Below are positions 58,870 to 64,000 of a stretch of DNA of 64,000 nt, in pieces. Below the pieces are notes generated by a model. The model did no database searches and had not been told where the DNA came from. It was given only the letters and a program-made list of their open reading frames with translations. Position 1 is the stretch's first letter, and every line of letters begins with the position of its first letter. Made by a program: the position numbers and the translations under genes. The stretch is from a virus. The stretch lies in the IMG/VR virus record IMGVR_UViG_3300035687_000002, positions 1-64,000 of that record; one strand, given 5' to 3'.

Positions 58870-59845
58870 AATAAAGGCTGAGATAATTGCTGACTCAATT
58901 AATGAATTTGGTCAGAGAATAACTACTTTTGTTTTGGATTTTCCGAGAATCATATTATCTGAGTTTAATACTCACAGAATGATATCACGAAATTCAGCAA
59001 GTAGTAGAGCAATACCATTCAAGACAATGCTTGAAAAGGTAAAAAATGAACCTTTTATTCCAATACGTTGGATGAAAGAGCATAAGGGAATGCAGGGTAA
59101 TGAGTATTTAGATGATATATTTTCAAAACAAGCCGAGATAGAGTGGTTAGCTGCGAGGGATGCAGCTTGTTCAGCAGCTTATCAATTAAGTGAAGCTTCA
59201 GGAGTCACAAAACAAATATGCAATAGAATATTAGAACCTTATCTATATCACAAATGTATTTGTACCGGAACAGAATGGGAAAACTTCTTTGCACTGAGAG
59301 CTGAAGACGGAGCTGAAATACATATACAAGAATTAGCATATCAAATGTTGGATGCTTATAACCAAAGTACTCCAAAGCAACTGAAAGCTGGTGAGTGGCA
59401 TATTCCTTTTGGTGATAAGATGGATACAGTTAGATTAGCTTGTATGACATCATTAAATACTATAGATTTACTAAATCCTTGGACTAAGAGGATACAAGAT
59501 GCTATGGTGAAGATTGCAACTGCACGTTGTGCAAGAGTATCGTACTTAAACTTTGAAGGTAAAGATGACTACGAAGCTGATATCAAACTTCACGATACCT
59601 TACTCAAAAGTGGTCATATGTCACCGTTTGAACATTGTGCTCGGGCTATGACCAAAACAGAAATGATACATGGTACTCATGAACAAGGTACGGATTATAC
59701 TAGAGTAACATCTGAAAATCCTGAATATCAACCTAAGAATCCTTCTCAGGAAGGATGGAGTGGTAACTTTAGAGGATTTGTTCAGTACAGGAAAACAATT
59801 AAGGGAGAAAACAAGATTGATGACAGAGTTAAAAAGAAAAATTGA
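58862..59845 (+). CDS. FAD-dependent thymidylate synthase, ThyX-like
   Basis: 327 aa. FNTHRMISRNSASSRAIPF corresponds to the ThyX motif RHRxxSxNxxSxR, here THRxxSRNSxSSR. CARVSYLNFEGKDD and HMSPFEHCARAM are also typical. It would make dTMP from dUMP, beside the ribonucleotide reductase. The family is clear though the signature is atypical. Confidence 0.82.
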   Translation: MNRIKAEIIADSINEFGQRITTFVLDFPRIILSEFNTHRMISRNSASSRAIPFKTMLEKVKNEPFIPIRWMKEHKGMQGNEYLDDIFSKQAEIEWLAARDAACSAAYQLSEASGVTKQICNRILEPYLYHKCICTGTEWENFFALRAEDGAEIHIQELAYQMLDAYNQSTPKQLKAGEWHIPFGDKMDTVRLACMTSLNTIDLLNPWTKRIQDAMVKIATARCARVSYLNFEGKDDYEADIKLHDTLLKSGHMSPFEHCARAMTKTEMIHGTHEQGTDYTRVTSENPEYQPKNPSQEGWSGNFRGFVQYRKTIKGENKIDDRVKKKN

Positions 59846-60111
59846 AAAGATTATTTAAGAACCCCAAAACACACTTATTCCTAACAGGATTACTTCAAGT
59901 TACATTTGTGGCTATGAATGTAAATTTTATTGCACATGGTATGATTATTCCAATGTTACTTACAGGTTTTATGATTAGTTTGATATGGACTATTAATGTC
60001 AAAAGAATATCTATTGGTAGTTGGTGGGATAGGATTTCTTATTCTGCAGGTGCAATGGCAGGTACAGGATTAGGATATGTAATTTCTCATTGGTTAAATA
60101 CAATTTTATGA
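59842..60111 (+). CDS. Small membrane protein, 89 aa
   Basis: Starts at TTG 59842 overlapping the ThyX stop. Three hydrophobic stretches (FLTGLLQVTFVAMNVNFIA, MIIPMLLTGFMISLIW, AGAMAGTGLGYVIS). Family not recognised. Confidence 0.6.
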   Translation: MKRLFKNPKTHLFLTGLLQVTFVAMNVNFIAHGMIIPMLLTGFMISLIWTINVKRISIGSWWDRISYSAGAMAGTGLGYVISHWLNTIL

Positions 60112-60464
60112 AGTCAGAAGAACAAGCAAAAATTTACGAAGAACTACATGACAAGATAATGCAAATTACCAAGTCAAAAGCTCATGATTATGCAGGAGCA
60201 GATGTGTTATCCAACTTTAAGTCAGTTAGCAATGCTGCTAAAGAATTAGGAATAGATGTTAGCAATCCCACAGGTTATGCTTTATTTATGGTAGTTTTGA
60301 AATTAGCACGGTTAGGTAACTTGATTAGTGCAGGAAAAACTCCAAATAATGAGAGTATTGATGATAGTTTCTTAGATGGTATCAATTACTTTAAATTGGC
60401 ATATTGTTGCTATAGAGAGCAGCAAGAGAAGAGTAAAGAACGCATCGAAATACTTCCTTTTTAA
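60108..60464 (+). CDS. DUF1599/NMAD1-like nucleotide modification protein
   Basis: 118 aa. KSKAHDYAGADVLSNFKSV and DDSFLDGINYFKLA match the nucleotide-modification-associated domain 1 family found in phages with modified bases. It may belong to base metabolism; direct evidence for modified DNA is lacking. ATG 60108 overlaps the upstream gene by four bases. Confidence 0.72.
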   Translation: MKSEEQAKIYEELHDKIMQITKSKAHDYAGADVLSNFKSVSNAAKELGIDVSNPTGYALFMVVLKLARLGNLISAGKTPNNESIDDSFLDGINYFKLAYCCYREQQEKSKERIEILPF

Positions 60465-60497
60465 GGAAAAATAACATACAGAATTAAGGGTATTTTC

Positions 60498-60528
60498 TTT
60501 GAGAATCCAGTAGAATTTCGTATATTTA
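60498..60528 (+). promoter_or_regulatory. Promoter of LAGLIDADG gene
   Basis: TTTG at 60498, 19-base spacer, TATATTTA at 60521. GTATA/TATAC palindrome overlaps the -7 box. Confidence 0.6.
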
Positions 60529-60536
60529 TACACCGA

Positions 60537-60564
60537 GGGTAGGGGATTTTCCCTACCCTTTTTT
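60537..60564 (+). terminator. Terminator-like hairpin just after the promoter
   Basis: GGGTAGGG and CCCTACCC pair around GATTTT, then six T. It lies right at the expected transcript start of the LAGLIDADG promoter. It could end upstream transcription or act as a leader element. Confidence 0.65.
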
Positions 60565-60574
60565 AATTTATTAT

Positions 60575-61216
60575 ATGAATGGAATAGTAAAACATGATTT
60601 ATTTGAAACATTAGATTCAGATACCTGTTACTGGATTGGTCTTATTGCAACAGACGGTTGCATCCACAAAGGTAAATTAACCTTTAATTTACAGGAAAAA
60701 GATAAGGAGATATTAGAAAAATTTGTAAAGTGGAGCAATTATCCACTAAATATTCATACAATAAATGATAAAAGATTTAACAAAATCTTATATCAAGTTG
60801 CGTTCAGCAATCAGGATTGTGTAAAAACTCTAAATGACTATGGTATCACTGAAAGAAAGTCTGGCACCCTTAATCTCAAAATTCCTATGAACAGAGATAT
60901 TATGAGAGGGATTATAGACGGTGATGGTTGTTTTTCTAATAGTCAAAGTACTGGTATCAGGTGTAATATAGTTACTGTATCTGAAGCATTCTCTAAACAG
61001 ATATATGATTTTTATATAGATAATAATCTAAATCCTACAATAACAAAACCTAAAATAAGACAGTTGGGTCATTTACAACAATATGTAATTGCTATTCAGA
61101 AGAGGAAAGATATTCTTTTGCTTAAAGATTTACTCTATAAGGATGCAAATCTATTCCTTAATAGGAAACTTGAAAAACTCAATGAGCTTATTAAAACTAA
61201 CTTTAAAATAAAATAA
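60575..61216 (+). CDS. LAGLIDADG homing endonuclease (free-standing)
   Basis: 213 aa. Two LAGLIDADG helices: CYWIGLIATDGCIH near residue 20 and IMRGIIDGDGCF near residue 110. The rest fits a single-chain enzyme (IPMNRDIMRG, YVIAIQKRKDILLL). It sits three bases before the ribonucleotide reductase gene; no intron core is visible around it. Confidence 0.88.
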   Translation: MNGIVKHDLFETLDSDTCYWIGLIATDGCIHKGKLTFNLQEKDKEILEKFVKWSNYPLNIHTINDKRFNKILYQVAFSNQDCVKTLNDYGITERKSGTLNLKIPMNRDIMRGIIDGDGCFSNSQSTGIRCNIVTVSEAFSKQIYDFYIDNNLNPTITKPKIRQLGHLQQYVIAIQKRKDILLLKDLLYKDANLFLNRKLEKLNELIKTNFKIK

Positions 61217-61219
61217 AAT

Positions 61220-63487
61220 ATGAAAACTGGAAAAAAATTTCTGTCAGATTTGAAATTGCATACTGACTATTTCAAGTGGGACGAAAAAAAGGGTTCTTAC
61301 GAAACATGGGAAGATGCCTCAGAGGACATTATTAATGGACACAGGTTGAAGTATGGTAATAATCCGGAATTGGAACCATACTTACTCTCAGCTCTCGAGA
61401 GTGTAAAAGATATGAGCGTCTTAGCCAGTCAGAGGAATCTTCAGTATAGATATCCTCAAATTGAGAGAAGTAATTTACGTATGTACAATTGTGTTTCAAC
61501 ACATGCCATGAGGAACACTGTATTTCAGGAAGTCTTCTATCTTGCTTTGAATGGCTGTGGAGTTGGTACATCACTATTAATTCCATTCGTTAATAATATC
61601 TCTCGTGTACAAGCCAGAGAGAATGGAACAGTGACCTATATCATCGAAGATAGTATTGAAGGATGGGCAGATGCCGTTGGTGTTCTAATGTCCTCTTACT
61701 TTGTTGATAATCAGCCCTTTCCGCAATTCGCAAATTGCAAAATCAGGTTTGATGGAAGTCAAATCAGGGAAAAAGGTTCATACATCAGTGGTGGTTTCAA
61801 GGCTCCGGGATACGAACCATTGAAGAATTGTCTGGAGAAGATTGAACAGTTGATGGATAACTGGATAGCCAAAGAGGGAAATAAACTTAGACCTATTGCT
61901 GTCGGTGATATTATTTGTCACATGTCCAATGCAGTTCTCTCTGGAGGTGTAAGAAGAGCAGCTCTAAACTTTATCATTGACCCTTATGATGAGGAAATGA
62001 TAATGTCCAAGACAGGTAACTGGTATCAGGAAAATAAGCAAAGAGAACGTACAAACAATAGTGTTCTATTAATCAGGGGTGATGTTACAAAGGAACAATT
62101 CGAAAGGATTGTGAACCTGAATAATGGAATGAATGATGTAGGATTCGTGTTTGCCAATAGCTGGTTTGATATGTTCAATCCATGTTATGAAATCTCCAAG
62201 CTTCCAATTCTATACAGAGGAGACCTCAAGAAGATACTCTATGAGCACGTAGAAGAGTTTACAAGGGTTAATAAAGACCTTTTTGGAGTCCAAGGTTGTA
62301 ACCTTAATGAGATTGTAGCTGAAAGAATTAAGACCCTAGAACAGTTCCTAAGAGCTTGTCAGGATGCTGCTGTACTGGGAACCTGTCAGGCAGGATACGT
62401 TTCTTTCCCTTATCTGGGAAAAATCAGTGAACAAATCTTTGCAGGAGAGAGCTTATTAGGAGTTTCTATAATAGGTTGGATGAATAATCCTAAATTGTTT
62501 AATCCAGAGTGGTTGCAAAAGGGAGCTCAGGTGGTAATCGAGACCAATGAGAAGATAGCCAAAATAATTGGAATCAATCCAGCAGCCCGTACAACCTGTG
62601 TGAAGCCCGGAGGAAATAGTGGTACTATTGCTATGACAACTGGAGGATTGAAAGCTGAGGAGGCTGCAAGATACCTTAGAGTCATGCAAATTAACAAAGA
62701 GTCTACGGTAGCCAAATATATGCAGGAAAACATGCCATTCATGCTTGAAGAAAGTGTTCATAGTGACACAAAGAGTGATTATGTAATATATGTTCCTATT
62801 AGTGTTCCTGAAGGAGCAATCCTGAAGAATGACATTATAGGAGTTAAGCATTTGGAGTATATCAAACTGGTACAAGAGAACTGGGTTATTCCGGGAACTG
62901 TACCTGAGAGATGTGCTTATGAAGGTATCACTCATAATGTATCATGTACTGTAATTGTAGAAGATGATAAGACAGATGTAATTAATTACATATGGGATAA
63001 TAGAGAATCTTTCACAGCTATATCATTTTTATCTAATATGGGTAGTAGAGGATGGGCTCAGGCACCATACACAGAAGTTGTTCCTATGGAAGATATCATT
63101 AAGCTCTATGGAGTGGGAAGTATGTTTGCAGCTGGATTAATCGTTGATGCCTTGCATTATTTCGATGAAAATCTTTGGCTTGCTTGTTCTACAATCTTGG
63201 ATATCAAGAAGGAAATTCCTATTACAGGAACAAGAGAACAAGTTCTGCTTAAGAAATACTGGCTGGACAGAGGTAAGAAGTTTGCTAAGAACTACTTCAA
63301 AGGTGATGTTGAAAAGATGGTTAGCTGTCTTAAGGATATTCACATCTTACATAAGTGGGAAACAATTTGTAAAAAGTATAAGGATATTGATTTATCGAAA
63401 ATTTTAACAAAGCCTGAATATAAGGATGTGAGTGACTATGCAGCAACCGCTTGTAGCGGCGGCCAATGCGAAATTGTAAGGATGTAA
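61220..63487 (+). CDS. Ribonucleotide reductase, class II (B12-dependent) type
   Basis: 755 aa. The RNR barrel is recognisable: LRMYNCVSTHAM, NGCGVGTSLLIPF, SGGVRRAALNFI, FNPCYEISKL (active-site Cys region), VQGCNLNEIV, CVKPGGNSGTIAMTTGG and a C-terminal cysteine pair CSGGQCEIV. Single-chain layout without an NrdB gene nearby suggests class II (NrdJ). The phage would then depend on host cobalamin. It supplies dNTPs with ThyX. Confidence 0.85.
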   Translation: MKTGKKFLSDLKLHTDYFKWDEKKGSYETWEDASEDIINGHRLKYGNNPELEPYLLSALESVKDMSVLASQRNLQYRYPQIERSNLRMYNCVSTHAMRNTVFQEVFYLALNGCGVGTSLLIPFVNNISRVQARENGTVTYIIEDSIEGWADAVGVLMSSYFVDNQPFPQFANCKIRFDGSQIREKGSYISGGFKAPGYEPLKNCLEKIEQLMDNWIAKEGNKLRPIAVGDIICHMSNAVLSGGVRRAALNFIIDPYDEEMIMSKTGNWYQENKQRERTNNSVLLIRGDVTKEQFERIVNLNNGMNDVGFVFANSWFDMFNPCYEISKLPILYRGDLKKILYEHVEEFTRVNKDLFGVQGCNLNEIVAERIKTLEQFLRACQDAAVLGTCQAGYVSFPYLGKISEQIFAGESLLGVSIIGWMNNPKLFNPEWLQKGAQVVIETNEKIAKIIGINPAARTTCVKPGGNSGTIAMTTGGLKAEEAARYLRVMQINKESTVAKYMQENMPFMLEESVHSDTKSDYVIYVPISVPEGAILKNDIIGVKHLEYIKLVQENWVIPGTVPERCAYEGITHNVSCTVIVEDDKTDVINYIWDNRESFTAISFLSNMGSRGWAQAPYTEVVPMEDIIKLYGVGSMFAAGLIVDALHYFDENLWLACSTILDIKKEIPITGTREQVLLKKYWLDRGKKFAKNYFKGDVEKMVSCLKDIHILHKWETICKKYKDIDLSKILTKPEYKDVSDYAATACSGGQCEIVRM

Positions 63488-63493
63488 AACTTA

Positions 63494-63525
63494 TTTGGTA
63501 TATAACATTTTATTTCGTATATTTG
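63494..63525 (+). promoter_or_regulatory. Promoter inside a 15-bp perfect inverted repeat
   Basis: TTTG at 63494, 20-base spacer, TATATTTG at 63518. TATATAACATTTTAT (63499-63513) and ATAAAATGTTATATA (63530-63544) flank the -7 box exactly, ending three bases before the next ATG. Confidence 0.75.
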
Positions 63526-63546
63526 TGTTATAAAATGTTATATACT

Positions 63547-64000
63547 ATGAGTAAGAGTAAAATTGATTTGATTGGAAAGAAGTTTGGACATTTAACGGTA
63601 GTTAAAGAGATTGAAGATAGGCAAAAAACACATATAAAATATGAATGTGTCTGTGACTGTGGTAAAAGTCATAATGTATTAGGTCACCATCTCAGAAAAA
63701 TGTCTATAACTAATTGTGGCTGTATTAAAACAATAGGTAAAAATCATCATCAGTGGACAGGCTCTGGGGAAATATCTGGTGGATTTTGGTACGAAATCAA
63801 AAGGAATGCATCTGGTGAAAAAGGTGGTCGAAGAATTAAAGAAGTAACAATAACAATAGACCAAGCGTGGGCACTATTTCTTAAACAAGATAGAAAATGC
63901 GCTTTAACTGGTTTACCTCTGCACTTTCCTGAAAAGTGGAAAGGAGATTATAATGCATCATTGGATAGAATTGATTCAGATAAAGATTATTCAATAGATA
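63547..64000 (+). CDS. HNH homing endonuclease (partial, runs off the edge)
   Basis: At least 151 aa. GKKFGHLTVVKEIEDR, then zinc pairs CVCDCGKSHN and NCGCIKTIG, then RKCALTGLPLHF and ASLDRIDSDKDYSID, the HNH core start of a phage zinc-ribbon HNH family related to the gene at 4009. The 3' end lies outside the window. Confidence 0.8.
   Translation, partial: MSKSKIDLIGKKFGHLTVVKEIEDRQKTHIKYECVCDCGKSHNVLGHHLRKMSITNCGCIKTIGKNHHQWTGSGEISGGFWYEIKRNASGEKGGRRIKEVTITIDQAWALFLKQDRKCALTGLPLHFPEKWKGDYNASLDRIDSDKDYSID

Noticed and set aside
60575-61216. Intron around the free-standing LAGLIDADG gene
   Set aside because: The reductase frame begins cleanly after it and the upstream NMAD1-like gene is complete, so no host gene is split.
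1-64000. Minus-strand reading frames of 60-160 codons
   Set aside because: All lie opposite well-supported + strand genes, lack family motifs and starts, and fit the mirror pattern expected in AT-rich, purine-biased coding DNA.
1-64000. CRISPR array
   Set aside because: No set of regularly spaced direct repeats of 24-40 bases was seen.
1-64000. Genome-wide TAG recoding in this window
   Set aside because: Several genes end in TAG immediately before or inside the next gene (5382, 28317, 42408, 43349, 55466, 58867), so TAG still acts as stop in the early region. Only the PTH2-like gene argues for read-through.

Overview
This window looks like the early/replication and accessory part of a large tailed phage of a Bacteroidota host. 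Every convincing gene is on the + strand, genes overlap by 1-4 bases or abut, and the DNA is AT-rich. The clear promoters have the Bacteroidota pattern TTTG, about 19-20 bases, TAnnTTTG. No capsid, tail or packaging gene is visible. I could run no database search, so names rest on motifs read by eye and on memory of families.

Layout. 1-7.4 kb: tRNA and tRNA-like genes (including an apparent amber-suppressor tRNA with anticodon CUA), a Ro60/DUF2828-like von Willebrand protein, membrane proteins, two homing endonuclease genes and a PTH2-like peptidyl-tRNA hydrolase whose full frame contains an in-frame TAG. 7.4-13.9 kb: small unknowns, a membrane-anchored Ppx/GppA or actin-fold protein, about 410 bases of structured non-coding sequence, an outer-membrane-like protein, an NMN-adenylyltransferase-like fragment, a mini histidyl-tRNA-synthetase-like protein and a Tat-signal protein. 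14-19 kb: family B DNA polymerase, a structured intergenic RNA and an ATP-grasp enzyme. 20-29 kb: nucleotide and NAD metabolism (SpoT/MESH1-like HD hydrolase, cyclic-phosphate receiver protein, NADAR, PRPP-synthetase-like and nicotinamide-phosphoribosyltransferase-like enzymes, HAD phosphatase, deoxyribosyltransferase-like protein). 29-41 kb: replication and recombination (DnaB-like helicase, SF2 helicase, Sak4-like ATPase, candidate ssDNA-binding protein, TOPRIM primase, AEP-like protein). 41-46 kb: macro-like protein and a uracil-DNA glycosylase split by a group I intron. 46-50 kb: rIIA/rIIB-like pair. 51-55 kb: WGR-like DNA ligase, SLOG protein and a WGR+PARP ADP-ribosyltransferase. 55-64 kb: nucleases, truncated DHH phosphoesterase, ThyX and a B12-type ribonucleotide reductase.

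Two themes stand out. First, NAD+/ADP-ribose chemistry: an Adps/Namat-like pair matching the published NARP1 NAD+ reconstitution pathway, plus NADAR, a macro-like protein, SLOG, PARP and an NMNAT-like fragment. This suggests a phage that rebuilds NAD+ against NAD-depleting defences and also uses ADP-ribosylation itself. Second, a heavy load of homing endonucleases, at least 14 in 64 kb from HNH, EndoVII, GIY-YIG, LAGLIDADG and PD-(D/E)XK families. Most free-standing ones carry their own promoter set inside an inverted repeat. Two sit directly upstream of, or inside, the 5' ends of the NAD+ genes and have left behind short duplicated start fragments of those genes.
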